64,000 bases of DNA from Acuticoccus sp. I52.16.1 (GCF_022865125.1 NZ_CP094828.1:2473219-2537218), one strand, 5' to 3'. Counted from the first letter of the stretch, positions 25,920 through 35,165 are shown. Notes: generated by a model from the sequence alone, not told the origin. Made by a program: numbers and translations.

Positions 25920-27345
25920 TAACTCCCAAGGTCTGCGCGGGGCGCTTGTTTGCGGTAGCGGAGATGGGGTGGATGCCGCTCTCACCCTCCGTCGGCATCG
26001 CAATTGCGAAGCATGCGGTGTCGAAGCACGGGCTCAGGGGAGACGGCATCCATGAATGAAGCGGCCATTATCGGCGTCGATCTGGCGAAGAACGTGTTCC
26101 AGCTGCATGGCGCTGCGGCTGACGGATCGGTCGTGTTCCGCAAGAAGCTGTCGCGCATGCAGTTCGCACGGTTCATGGCGGGGCATCGGCCGTGCACCGT
26201 GGCGATGGAGGCTTGCGCTGGCGCGTATCATTGGGCGCGGGAACTGGCGGGACATGGTCATCGGGTCCGGCTGATCGCGCCGCACTACGTGAAGCCCTTC
26301 ATCAAGCGGCAGAAGAATGACGCGGCCGACGCGGAGGCGATCGTCGAGGCCGCGCAGCGTCCGACGATGCGCTTCGTCGCGCAGAAGACGGCAGAGCAGC
26401 AGGCGCGGGCCATTGCGTTCCGAACCCGTGAGCAGCTGGTGAAGCAGCGGACCGAGGCCGTAACCGCGCTTCGATCGCACCTCTACGAGTTCGGCTATGT
26501 TGCGCCTGAGGGGATCGGCCACATCTCGCGGCTGGCCGAGGTGATCGAAGATCCCAGCGCTCGCATCCCAGATCTGGGGCGATCGATCTGCCGTATGCTC
26601 CTGGAGCAGATCGCGCACCTGACGGGGCAGATCAACGCGCTGAAGGCGAAGGTCGCCGAGATGTCGAACACAGCAGAGACACCGCGCCGCCTCCAGACGA
26701 TGCCGGGCGTCGGGCCGATCACCGCACTCGCGGTCGAGACCTTTGCGCCGCCGATGGAAGAGTTCCGGCGCGGGCGCGACTTCGCCGCGTGGCTCGGCCT
26801 GGTACCACGGCAGCACTCGACCGGCGGCAAACAGCAGCTGGGGAAGACCTCGAAGATGGGCCAGCGCGATATCCGGCGCTTGCTGATTACCGGCGCGATG
26901 GCGGTGATACGATGGGCATCACGCCGAGGTTCGCCGAGCGGATCCTAACTGTCGCGGCTGCTGGAGCGAAAGCCGCCGATGGTGGCGGCGGTCGCGCTGG
27001 CGAACAAGATGTCGCGGGGCATCTGGGCGATGCGGACGCGAGGCGAAGACTATCGCGGCCCGAAGATGATCGGCACCTGAACTGGTGCCGGTGTCATCGG
27101 GGCGATGAAGTTGTGAGGAAGGCATGAGCTGAATGGGCAAATGATCGACATGATCCGGATGGGGCAACCAGAAACATTCTCCGAGCCTCGAGCTCGCTGT
27201 CGGAGATTTGGTCCCGGTCCGCGCATCACCATCTCGGCCAGCGGCACTCATCAGTCCGCACCCAAAGGCCTGACAAGAGTACGCACTCGATCACACGTCC
27301 AAGGCTCAGGAATTCCTTGCAAACGGGGGCGGCATCCACAAGAGA
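25920..27345 (+). mobile_element. IS110-family element
   Basis: It holds one IS110 transposase with short leader and a ~260-base tail. The right end is set near 27345 because the sequence there (CCTTGCAAACGGGGGCGGCATC) matches the end of the other IS110 remnant. The left end is uncertain by tens of bases; IS110 elements lack strong inverted repeats. Confidence 0.55.
26052..27080 (+). pseudogene. IS110-family transposase with late frameshift
   Basis: ATG 26052 starts MNEAAIIGVDLAKNVFQLHG, with the first DEDD Asp in GVDLAK, then MEACAGAYHWARELAGHGHR and KNDAADAEAIVEAA. The C-terminal Transposase_20 domain is present (RLQTMPGVGPITALAVETFA; HSTGGKQQLGKTSKMGQRDI). Near 26940-26950 the frame breaks: it stops after RGSPSGS, while the next frame continues LSRLLERKPPMVAAVALANK and ends at 27080 after RGPKMIGT. 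The lost part is only the last ~45 residues, so activity is doubtful but not excluded. Confidence 0.8.
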
Positions 27346-27729
27346 ATGTTGGATCCCAGCGCCTCTCCCTCCGCCACTTGCCGTTGCGAAAGCGTTCTCC
27401 CGATCCGGCTGCGAGCGGAAGTTCCCGTTGTTTTCGAGGGTTATGCGGGAAGGGCTGAGCACTGGCCCCGGGGCCTGGAGGCTCGGACGCGGTCTCTCAG
27501 GGCCGATATTCTCCGGACCTCATGACTGCGCCGGTTTGGTGCAGGGGGCGGAAAGCATTGAAACTTCGACGATTTTGAGCGACCAGACCTATTCACTTCG
27601 ACCACGGCACCGAGCGCGAAAGTGGAACAGAAAACAAACCGTCGGGAAGGCCCGATCGTTTAGTTCTCTTGCTTCAGCCAAAACGCAATGGCTGGACTCG
27701 GCAAGCACGGCATTGCCGCGCTGCTGTCG
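27346..27729. other. Gap without a recognisable gene
   Basis: About 380 bases between the IS110 right end and the 3' end of brxL. The short frames show no family signal. It is probably what remains after deletion of sequence downstream of brxL. Confidence 0.35.
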
Positions 27730-29829
27730 TCACGGGCGGACATTCGACGTACGCAGGTAAGTCACTTCAAACTGCTTCACAGCCCGCTGCTCCTGCATCC
27801 GGTTGGCAAGACTGAAGGCGTCATTCATGGAATATTGCTGGAAAATATCGAGCCCTCGATCAAGGGAGATTTTCCAGCCTGTATCGGTGACGATGTGCCG
27901 CGCATGGAGGGTCCCGGTACCGTCGAAGGCCCAAGTGAAGTCGATACCGGTGCCGGTACAGGCTGTGACAATGGCGTCGAGGTACTCGCGTTGGCGACCG
28001 ACGTTGCCCTCGTCAGGGCAGGTGACGAGGTGGATCTTGACCTGATCCTCGGGTGCCTTGTGGCGCAACACAATTTCCACCAGCTCCATGACGTTGCGGA
28101 CCTGATAGAAGAGTCGGATGTAGGGGTCGGTGATCGTGATCTCGCTGGCGCCCGAGAGGTAGGGTACGAAGAGCTTCTCGAAGCTGACGCCCTTGCGATT
28201 CTCTGGGAATACGTGGTGACCCTCCCGGGCTGCGATGCGATCCACAACTGGCGCTGGTGCAACGCGGGGAGCCGGCTGCGGCGACGGAGAGTCATCGCAC
28301 ATCGCGGTAGCCGACGCCGGAGTTGGCAGCGGGGCCTGCTCCCTAGATTCGAGCGCCGGCTTGAGACGATAGAACTGCGGGAACTCCTCCTCTTCCACCG
28401 TGGTGACCGGGCGCTTGCGGCCGTCTGATCCGGCAAAATGGAAATCGACGTCGGGGTACGTGCTGTCGATTCGGGCAAGCTGGTCCTTTACCCGCTTGCG
28501 GCTCTCGACCGCGAGCCCGAGAATTTCCTCGACCTCGTCGGAGTTCTCGCCACCGGCCGGGAACAGGAGCTTCATCAACCCCGACATCGTCTTGTAGATC
28601 GCGTCGCGGTCCCGCGTGGAGATCTGCGGCCCGAGCCTGAAATGCGCCTCGAACCGATTGGAGAAGTCGTCGGCGCGCAAATGGCGCAGGATCTCGGCGA
28701 GGTAGTCGACGATGAAGCCGTAACCTACGGTGAACATATCGCCGCGGATGACGTCGACCTCCCACCCCGGCAGGTACGCGTGGAGGCGGTCGATGAAAGC
28801 CGAGTCGTGGAACTGCTTCGGCAAGGCCTCGAAGAGATCGCTGTTCTTCAGCATGAACGGGACATTGTGGTCGGTGTTGCCAACGAAGACGAAGCTCGCC
28901 TCGGCGCTCATGGAGCCAACCCCGCGCGAGAAGGTCTTATTGGCCATATAGTTCTTCATGATGTCGACGAGTGCCTTGTTAGCCGACTTTTCCCGGCCGG
29001 CAAATTCGTCGAAGGCGACGACGTCCCAGTAGCCTACGAGGCCGATCCGGCCACTGGAGTTGTTCACGAAGAGCTTCGGCACTGTGACCTCGCCACCCGA
29101 GATCAGCTGCCCGTGGGGCGAGAACTCGGAGTAAATATGTGATTTTCCAGTACCCTTGGGGCCGAGTTCGATCAGATTGTAGTTGCGCTCGACATAAGGA
29201 ATGAGGCGCATCAACTGCAGGAGCTTGCTGCGCCGGCCAAAAGCCTCGGGCGCGAAGCCGATGCTCTGCATCAGAAGATCGATCCAGTCCTCGGTGCTGA
29301 AGGCCGCTCGTGCAGCAAGATAGGCGTCGAAGTCAACCCGGGAGATCTGGATGGGCTTGATGCTCTCAAGTATCCAGGGGGAGGTGCGCTTGTCATCGGT
29401 GAACTCGTATTGGACATCCGCGATACACCAGACCGGGGTGACGAGTAGCCGCGGGTTGGCCTTCACGGTGCCGCTGTCGACTGCGACCTTCTTGATGGAG
29501 AGATTCTCGAAGGCGGCCTCGTAGCTGTCGGTCTTGTCGTTCAGTGAGACGCTGACCTGGTCGATGACCTTGTGACGGCCCTTTTCCCGAACAGTCGACT
29601 GGATCAACCCGGCCTCGCTACGGTGAACGTAGTGCTTGTGCAGGATCTCGCGAACCGTCGCGATGCCGGTCTGGATCGATGCCTCATCGTCCGTCGCGCA
29701 GTACTGGCCGAGCAGGTACTCAAGCACGTAGGTCGGCACGATTGCGTTGCCCTTGACCGCCTTCACCAGATCCTTTCGGACCACGAAGCCGGCGAAATAC
29801 TCATTGATCTTAGCGTCGAGATCACTCAT
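27730..29829 (-). CDS. brxL: BrxL-like AAA+ protein of a BREX phage-defence locus
   Basis: A 699-residue protein. It starts MSDLDAKINEYFAGFVVRKD, the BrxL opening. The AAA+ core has Walker A ELGPKGTGKSH (~222-230), Walker B WDVVAFDEFAG (~272) and the VGNTDHNVPFML stretch typical of BrxL. A proline-rich linker (~505-540) leads to a C-terminal domain beginning NRKGVSFEKLFVPYLSG, with ITDPYIRLFYQVRNVMELVE, which resembles an MIT-C/phospholipase-D-like domain; I do not see a Lon-type Ser-Lys dyad. In BREX, brxL follows pglZ, and a pglZ stump lies 11 bases upstream. All other BREX genes are absent from the window, so this is an orphan that probably cannot give BREX immunity alone. The gene itself looks intact. 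Confidence 0.85.
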   Translation of the reverse strand: MSDLDAKINEYFAGFVVRKDLVKAVKGNAIVPTYVLEYLLGQYCATDDEASIQTGIATVREILHKHYVHRSEAGLIQSTVREKGRHKVIDQVSVSLNDKTDSYEAAFENLSIKKVAVDSGTVKANPRLLVTPVWCIADVQYEFTDDKRTSPWILESIKPIQISRVDFDAYLAARAAFSTEDWIDLLMQSIGFAPEAFGRRSKLLQLMRLIPYVERNYNLIELGPKGTGKSHIYSEFSPHGQLISGGEVTVPKLFVNNSSGRIGLVGYWDVVAFDEFAGREKSANKALVDIMKNYMANKTFSRGVGSMSAEASFVFVGNTDHNVPFMLKNSDLFEALPKQFHDSAFIDRLHAYLPGWEVDVIRGDMFTVGYGFIVDYLAEILRHLRADDFSNRFEAHFRLGPQISTRDRDAIYKTMSGLMKLLFPAGGENSDEVEEILGLAVESRKRVKDQLARIDSTYPDVDFHFAGSDGRKRPVTTVEEEEFPQFYRLKPALESREQAPLPTPASATAMCDDSPSPQPAPRVAPAPVVDRIAAREGHHVFPENRKGVSFEKLFVPYLSGASEITITDPYIRLFYQVRNVMELVEIVLRHKAPEDQVKIHLVTCPDEGNVGRQREYLDAIVTACTGTGIDFTWAFDGTGTLHARHIVTDTGWKISLDRGLDIFQQYSMNDAFSLANRMQEQRAVKQFEVTYLRTSNVRP

Positions 29830-29840
29830 CCGCGGGCTCC

Positions 29841-30204
29841 TCAGAAATCAAAGTCGGTGGTGATGCCACGCCGCAACTGGAAACGATGGGTGGCATAGTC
29901 TTGGTAATGACTGGTCTTTCCGATTCGTTCACGCAGTTTCAGGATGACGTCCTGATTGTTGAACCGGTCGGCTTCACGCGAGAGAAGGAACTTGCGCGGC
30001 ATTTCCCTCTCGCGGGCGTTTTCGGATCGGAAATCGAACAGCAGCGTGTATTCGTCCGAGATCAGTGTGCCATCGGTCGCGTATATACCCGCCAGAAGTT
30101 CCCGAGGCCGCATCTTCTCCGAGACGGGCTGGGTCTGATAGAGCGTAACCGCCGTCTGGCCTGAGGAGATCAGGCTGCGGCCCGAGACGAAGATCTGCAC
30201 CGGG
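29841..30204 (-). pseudogene. pglZ: pglZ/brxZ C-terminal remnant of a BREX locus
   Basis: The minus strand reads IFVSGRSLISSGQTAVTLYQ, then TQPVSEKMRPRELLAGIYAT, SENAREREMPRKFLLSREAD and finally RRGITTDFDF before its stop. This is the C-terminal end of BREX PglZ, the alkaline-phosphatase-superfamily protein. Only ~120 of the ~850-900 residues remain; the sequence changes abruptly at ~30204 into phage terminase sequence on the other strand. The position just upstream of brxL is the standard BREX order, which supports the call. Confidence 0.85.
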
Positions 30205-30206
30205 AC

Positions 30207-30395
30207 CGGGCGAAGGCGATGGTGTTCAAGCTGGCGCGGGAGGAGCGCGATGCCTGGGTGACGTGGCCGGCACGCGTGGCGGCGCTGATGGCGGCCGAGT
30301 TCGGCACCGATGTCGGCGCCACGCAGAGGGTTCTGGAGAGCCATGTCCGCGCCCACCTCGAGGAGCTCGCGGAGCTCCGCGTCGGCTTCCGTTGA
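30207..30395 (+). pseudogene. Terminase small-subunit-like C-terminal fragment
   Basis: The frame, open from the BREX junction, reads AKAMVFKLAREERDAWVTWP, then ARVAALMAAEFGTDVGATQR and ends ELRVGFR at 30395. This resembles the C-terminal end of Nu1-type terminase small subunits (often labelled 'elements of external origin') in alphaproteobacterial prophages. The 5' part is deleted. It overlaps the start region of the terminase large-subunit gene, as expected for this pair. Confidence 0.5.
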
Positions 30396-32042
30396 GACCG
30401 AGACCTTCGATGGCGCAGAAGATCTCACGAAGGCGTGGCGCCAAGGGCTGACGCCCGACCCGGCGTTCACGGTCTCCGAATGGGCGGATCGGCATCGCTG
30501 GCTCTCGTCGCGCGCCTCGGCAGAGCCCGGGAGGTACCGGACGGACCGGACGCCGTACATGCGCGCCATCATGGACGCGCTCAGCCCGAGCCACCCGGCG
30601 CAACGGGTCGTGTTCATGAAGGCGGCGCAGGTCGGCGCGACCGAAGCGGGCAACTGCTTCATCGGTTTCGTGATGCACCATGCGCCCGGGCCGATGCTAG
30701 CCGTCCAGCCGACGGTGGAACTGGCCAAGCGCAACTCGCGGCAGCGCATCGATCCGCTGATCGAGGAGAGTCCAGCGCTGCGAGAGCGCGTGCAGCCGGC
30801 GCGATCGCGCGACGCCGGCAACACGCAGCTCTCCAAGGACTTTCCGGGCGGCGTGCTCGTGATGACGGGTGCGAACTCCGCGGTCGGTCTGCGCTCGATG
30901 CCGGCGCGGTACGTCTTCCTCGACGAGGTCGACGCCTATCCAGCGTCGGCCGACGAGGAAGGCGATCCGGTCGCGCTCGCCGAAGCGCGATCGCTGACCT
31001 TCGCGCATCGGCGCAAGGTGTTCCTGGTCTCGACGCCGACGATCCGCGGCGTCAGCCGGATCGAGCGCGAGTATGAGGCGAGCGACCAGCGACGCTACTT
31101 CGTGCCGTGCCCGCTGTGCGGCCACATGCAGTGGCTGCGGTTCGAGCGGCTGCGCTGGGAGAAGGGGCAGCCGGAGACGGCGGAGTACCACTGCGAGGAA
31201 TGCGAGCAGCCGTTCGGCGAGCATTACAAGGCGGCGATGCTTGGCGCCGGCGAATGGCGGGCGACAGGCACGAGCCAAGACCCGCGCACGATCGGCTTCC
31301 ATCTCTCGGCGCTCTATTCGCCGCCCGGCTGGAAGTCGTGGGCTGACATCGCGCGGGACAAGGAGATGGTCGCCGGGTCGGACGAGGCGGAGCGCGTGTT
31401 CCGCAACACCGTGCTCGGCGAGACGTGGGTCGAGACAGGCGACGCGCCGGATTGGCAGCGGCTCGCCGATCGGCGGGAGGACTGGACACCGGGTATCGTC
31501 CCGGCGGGTGGCCTGTTCCTGACGGCCGGCGCCGACGTTCAGAAGGACCGCATTGAGGTCGACGTCTGGGCGTGGGGCCGCGGGCTCGAGAGCTGGCTCG
31601 TCGAACACGTGGTGATCGACGGCGGGCCCGGGTCGGAGACATGCTGGCAGGGGCTCACCGAGCTTCTCGGCCGGACCTGGCCGCACGAGAACGGATCGTC
31701 GCTAACGATCACACGGCTCGCCATCGACACCGGCTACGAGACTCCGGCGGTGTACGCCTGGGCGCGCCAGGTCGGGTTCGCGCAGGTGGCGCCAGTGAAG
31801 GGCGTCGAGGGGTTCAACCGGGCGAGCCCCGTGACCGGACCGACGTTCGTGGACGCAACCGTCGCCGGGAAGCGGCTGCGCCGAGGGGCACGGCTCTGGA
31901 CCGTGGCGGCTTCGAAGTTCAAGGCGGAGACCTACCGCTTCCTCCGCTTGGACCGTCCGGCTCTGGAGGAGGTCGAGGTCGGCGCGGCGTTCGCGCCAGG
32001 CACGGTCCACCTGCCGCGCTGGGCAACCGAGCCCGCCTTGTG
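30343..32042 (+). pseudogene. Phage terminase large subunit (GpA family), 3' truncated
   Basis: The frame encodes DPAFTVSEWADRHRWLSS and the GpA ATPase: FMKAAQVGATEAGNCF (adenine/Walker A region), YVFLDEVDAYP (Walker B) and a zinc-finger-like PCPLCGHMQW...CEECEQPF. The nuclease domain shows TAGADVQKDRIEVDVWAWGR and IDTGYETPAVY. At ~32030, after GTVHLPRWATE, terminase sequence ends where ~80-100 more residues are expected, and the frame runs on into the lysin gene. The start is uncertain (ATG 30310 or 30343). Packaging by this protein is unlikely because the end of the nuclease domain is missing. Confidence 0.8.
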
Positions 32043-32059
32043 CGGGCTGTTTTCGTTTT
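32031..32059 (+). terminator. Rho-independent-like hairpin at the terL/lysin junction
   Basis: GCCCGC (32031-32036), loop CTTGT and GCGGGC (32042-32047) form a 6-bp GC stem followed by TGTTTTCGTTTT. It lies inside the fused reading frame, directly before the lysin's ribosome site. It was probably the intergenic terminator upstream of the lysis module before a deletion joined it to terL. Confidence 0.55.
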
Positions 32060-32070
32060 GGAGGTCCCCC

Positions 32071-32757
32071 ATGACGCCCAAGTGGTATCAGCTCGCCACC
32101 GCCGAGCTGGGCCAGCAGGAGATCCGTGGCGCGAAACACAACCCGCGGATCGTCAGCTACCAGCAAGCGACGGGCCTGCGCGCCACCGACGACGAAACCG
32201 CCTGGTGTGGCGCGTTCGTCGCGTGGTGTCTCCGCGAGTCTGGCATTTGCTATGACGTCCCTCGCGCCGCCGCAGCGCGGTCCTGGCTGAGCTGGGGCCG
32301 CAAGCTCGACAAACCGACCGTCGGCTGCGTCGTCGTGTTCTGGCGCGGCAAGCGCGACGGCTGGCAGGGCCATGTCGGCTTCTACGCCGGCCGCGCGAAA
32401 AACGGCGACATCCTGGTCCTCGGCGGAAACCAGGGCGACGCGGTCAGCATCCGCCCATACTCGGCGAACCAGCTGCTCGGCTATCGCTGGCCGGCCGAGG
32501 TTGCGCTGCCGCCCGACATCGAGCCGCTGGCAAAGTCCGGCGTCGTCCAGGGAACGAGCATCGCCGTTGCCAGTGGCGGCGCGATCGTCGCCGAGAACCT
32601 TCCCGCGTTGGTCACCGAACTCGAACGGGCCGATCACCACATCCAGGCCGGGACAATCTTCGGCGTCGCGGTCGGGTTGCTGATCGTTGCCGGGGGTGGA
32701 TATGCGCTGTGGCGACGAGTGAATGCCGCTCGGCAGCTCGGCGAGGAGGTCACGTGA
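32071..32757 (+). CDS. Phage endolysin, TIGR02594/CHAP-like, with C-terminal membrane segment
   Basis: ATG 32071 follows GGAGG by six bases. The 228-residue product begins MTPKWYQLATAELGQQEIRG, the TIGR02594 pattern. Cys46 in ETAWCGAFVAWCL and His101 in QGHVGFYAG are the expected CHAP-type catalytic pair. Residues ~194-214 form a transmembrane helix (GVAVGLLIVAGGGYALW), so it may be membrane-anchored or carry a holin-like tail. The upstream terminase frame reads into it without a stop, so a fused product is also possible. It overlaps the next gene by four bases. Confidence 0.8.
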   Translation: MTPKWYQLATAELGQQEIRGAKHNPRIVSYQQATGLRATDDETAWCGAFVAWCLRESGICYDVPRAAAARSWLSWGRKLDKPTVGCVVVFWRGKRDGWQGHVGFYAGRAKNGDILVLGGNQGDAVSIRPYSANQLLGYRWPAEVALPPDIEPLAKSGVVQGTSIAVASGGAIVAENLPALVTELERADHHIQAGTIFGVAVGLLIVAGGGYALWRRVNAARQLGEEVT

Positions 32758-32999
32758 TTGGATGGCTTCTCGCGCTGCCGTGGGTGCGGCGGCTCGGAAT
32801 GTACGCCGCCGCTGCCGGCGCTTTTCTCGTGGCGCTGGCCGCGCTTCACCGGTCCGGCGAGCGCAGCGGGCGTCTCCAAGAGCAACTCGAACAGGAACGG
32901 GAGGTGTCCGATGCGCGTCAGCGGATGCTGGATGCATCACGCGATCGTCCTCGCGGGCCTGATGAGCTCGCTCGGCGCATGCGCGACGGCGAGTTCTGA
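32754..32999 (+). CDS. Small membrane protein, probable i-spanin/Rz-like
   Basis: GTG at 32754 overlaps the lysin stop. The 81-residue product has one N-terminal membrane helix (LGMYAAAAGAFLVALAALH), then a charged helix (ERSGRLQEQLEQEREVSDAR), which is the layout of Rz inner-membrane spanins. A lipoprotein gene starts inside it in another frame, as in Rz/Rz1 pairs. Assignment rests on size, topology and position. Confidence 0.6.
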   Translation: MIGWLLALPWVRRLGMYAAAAGAFLVALAALHRSGERSGRLQEQLEQEREVSDARQRMLDASRDRPRGPDELARRMRDGEF

Positions 33000-33157
33000 G
33001 CAAGGCGTCGCGTGTGTGCCGGTGCCGGAGTACCGGCAAGAGCTTCTCGACCGCGCGGCGGATGAGGTCGAGCGGCCTGCCGGAGGGCGCGGCCGTTGTG
33101 GGCTTGCTGGAGGACTATGCGGTGATGCGGGCGCAGGCGCGCGCATGTGCCCGATGA
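32911..33157 (+). pseudogene. Rz1-like outer-membrane spanin lipoprotein, frameshifted
   Basis: ATG 32911 has the ribosome site GGGAGG. The product starts MRVSGCWMHHAIVLAGLMSS, then a lipobox LGAC, as in o-spanins. After DRAADEVE (near 33070) the frame is wrong; with a one-base correction it continues LPEGAAVVGLLEDYAVMRAQ and stops at 33157. The embedded position in the Rz-like gene supports the call. Confidence 0.6.
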
Positions 33158-33283
33158 ATGAACTCCCAGCTCTTCGGTGAGAAGATGCCGGAGGTTGGCA
33201 TCGACGGGATCCTGTTTTGGCAGCCTATTTGGTGCCGCATCCGGGCCGCCGGAAGAACCGTTCCAGTATTGATCTCTAAAGGC

Positions 33284-33513
33284 GGCGGATGCTGGATGCG
33301 TCGCGCGATTGTCCTTGCGTGGTGACGATCTCGCTCGGCGCATGCGCGACGGCTAGGTCTGAGTAGGCTCGGGTCGCGTGCGTACCGGTGCCGATGTACA
33401 GCCAGGAGCTTCTCGGTCGTGCGACTGACGAGGTCGAGGAGCTGCCGGAGGGAGCGGCGATCGTGCGCTTACTTAAGAACTACTAAGTAGTACGGGAGCA
33501 GGCGCGCCGGTAC
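33284..33513 (+). pseudogene. Decayed duplicate of the Rz1-like region
   Basis: This stretch is clearly homologous to 32916-33145: shared blocks include CGGATGCTGGATGC, CGCTCGGCGCATGCGCGACG and GAGCTGCCGGAGGG, and translation gives SLGACATA, then ACVPVPMYSQELLGRATDEV. It contains several in-frame stops and no start with a ribosome site. It is a dead tandem duplicate; notably it keeps the frame (EELPEGAAIV) that the first copy has lost. Confidence 0.75.
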
Positions 33514-34050
33514 CACTAAATTCGGCTGAATGGGGCTGGCTCAGACAAGCGCCATCCTCTTTGATTTCGAAGAACTCAATCAACGAGGACCATGGATCGC
33601 GGACCGCGATGAGGTTCTGTGTAGGCGAACCTATACGCGTGGGTTCCTCGACGAGACGCCACAAGTCGATGCTGCCGCCAGGCGTTGCGTCTTTAAGTTG
33701 ACCTTCGGTGACGACGGCGACGAAGCGGCCTGACGCGTCGAAGGCGGCCGGTTCCCGCAGGATGCCGGCGTAGGAATAAGTACCGTGAGGGGTGAGGTCC
33801 CCCTCTCGCCGACGATCGCGATCAGCGTCAACGACGAGGAGGGTGTATGGCATGGACCGTCGGCAGGAACGTGTGAACGTTCAACCTTTATGCCCACCAC
33901 CCATAGCCGGACACAAATCCGTCTCGTCCGGCCCATTCCACAAATTGTCAAACATAATATTGACGCCAGAACCCTTGCCGGCGATGATGATGTAACCAAG
34001 AGCTTTACCGGGAATTTGTTCGCGGCGAAGCGATATTTCGCGACCGTGTT
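33514..34050. other. Degenerate region, possible minus-strand fragments
   Basis: No intact gene. On the minus strand 33473-33853 there is a coherent frame with FDASGRFVAVVTEGQL and GGSIDLWRL, resembling one blade of a WD40-type propeller, and a second short frame (33881-34050) with GYIIIAGKGSGVNIMFDNLW. Both lack ribosome sites and flanking domains. They may be scraps of lost genes. Confidence 0.3.
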
Positions 34051-34488
34051 GTGCGGGCTACATTGGAGCAGTGTTTTCCGAGTAAATTTATCATGCTGGG
34101 CACCTTTATGATCGAAAGAATCTCATTGGGCGCTGCGTCGCTGCTTCGGCTGGCGGGGGCAGTATCGGCGAAAAGAATAACTGTCAGCATCAGCGCCTTC
34201 ATTCCAGCGAAGCACCGGTCTCTGACCGAACACACGCTTCCGGTCCCGGGTAAATCGGGAAAGACCATCCTTGCAGATGCACGGTTGCTCGCCCAGTGCT
34301 TCTGTGCGGACAACCGAATTTTCTCGACCGACGCGACTGCCTCCGTCCGGTTCGGCGGGAGACACAAAAAGATCGATACGGTCCTCCAGCAGGAGCCGAT
34401 CGGCCGCAAATCGCCTGCTAGTCGGTCGCCTGGAGGCACTTACCGTAAAGCTGGCGCGTCGCGCGGGCAAAAGAATTTGATATTATGA
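34051..34488 (+). CDS. Hypothetical protein upstream of the M23-like peptidase
   Basis: A 145-codon ORF (GTG 34051; ATGs at 34093 and 34111 are alternatives) whose stop overlaps the start of the next gene at 34485. The middle, RITVSISAFIPAKHRSLTEH followed by GKSGKTILADARLLAQCFCA and DNRIFSTDATASVRFGG, looks like a genuine compact domain; the last ~35 residues look less natural and may follow a frameshift. I do not recognise the family with confidence. Position and overlap suggest it is the first gene of the giant-protein operon. Confidence 0.4.
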   Translation: MRATLEQCFPSKFIMLGTFMIERISLGAASLLRLAGAVSAKRITVSISAFIPAKHRSLTEHTLPVPGKSGKTILADARLLAQCFCADNRIFSTDATASVRFGGRHKKIDTVLQQEPIGRKSPASRSPGGTYRKAGASRGQKNLIL

Positions 34489-35165
34489 ATTTTCCAAACG
34501 AAGTGAGCCTGGCCGAAGCCGGAGCGAACCTGGATCTCACGCTGTTCGCAGACGAAGAGGGGCCGGGCATCGCCCGCGCGGTCGGGTCGTATAGGTTTCC
34601 GGTCGATGCCGACGCGCAATACCGCGGCTGGTACCGGATAACGAGCGGCGCCGACGCCGGGAGAGCGCTTTGGGCGCCGAAATGGTCGAAGTATCAGGGG
34701 CCGCGTCCGTCAGGACCGCACGGCGGATCCGACCTGTTTGGTGAGAGCGGCACGAACGTGCTGGCGCTGACCGGGGGAACGATCGAGTGGCGTCCGGTGC
34801 ATCCAGACTGGGGCAACCACATCTACCTTTACCACAGGATTGCCGGGGTGCGGCATATCGCTGTCCACGCGCACCTCGATCCGTCGGGCGCGTTCCCGGC
34901 ACCCAAGAGCGTTGCGGGGGGCGACGTGATTGGGAAGGTCGGATGCACGGGGAACGCGGGCAACAACGGGGCATGCTGGCGGGACGCTACGTGCAACGGA
35001 AAGACCTCGATCGAGGACCATCTGCACCTGGAATTGCTGGTGCTCGACGAGGCCGGAACGGTCACCGGGAAAAAGGATGCGGTAGCCACGTACGGCTGGT
35101 CGGTCGCCTACGAGAACGACGCTAGCCAGACCATCTGCGGGTCGACGGCGCAGCAGCTGCCATGA
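34485..35165 (+). CDS. M23-like (LytM/lysostaphin fold) metallopeptidase domain protein
   Basis: A 226-residue protein. The zinc-site pattern is complete: His79 and Asp83 in PHGGSDLFG, and His179-x-His181 in DHLHLELL. Between them are the expected strands (VLALTGGTIEW; WGNHIYLYH; AVHAHLD; GDVIGKVGCTGNAGN). Such enzymes cleave peptidoglycan cross-links. No signal peptide is visible, so it either acts in the cytoplasm on something else, is delivered by another machine, or is lysis-associated. The stop overlaps the ATG of the membrane protein (ATGA), so the two are coupled. Four cysteines around 154-170 are unusual for the family. Confidence 0.65.
   Translation: MNFPNEVSLAEAGANLDLTLFADEEGPGIARAVGSYRFPVDADAQYRGWYRITSGADAGRALWAPKWSKYQGPRPSGPHGGSDLFGESGTNVLALTGGTIEWRPVHPDWGNHIYLYHRIAGVRHIAVHAHLDPSGAFPAPKSVAGGDVIGKVGCTGNAGNNGACWRDATCNGKTSIEDHLHLELLVLDEAGTVTGKKDAVATYGWSVAYENDASQTICGSTAQQLP

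Noticed and set aside
31702-33039. 445-codon minus-strand ORF opposite terminase/lysin
   Set aside because: Shadow of the terminase and lysin genes; composition and lack of motifs argue against coding.
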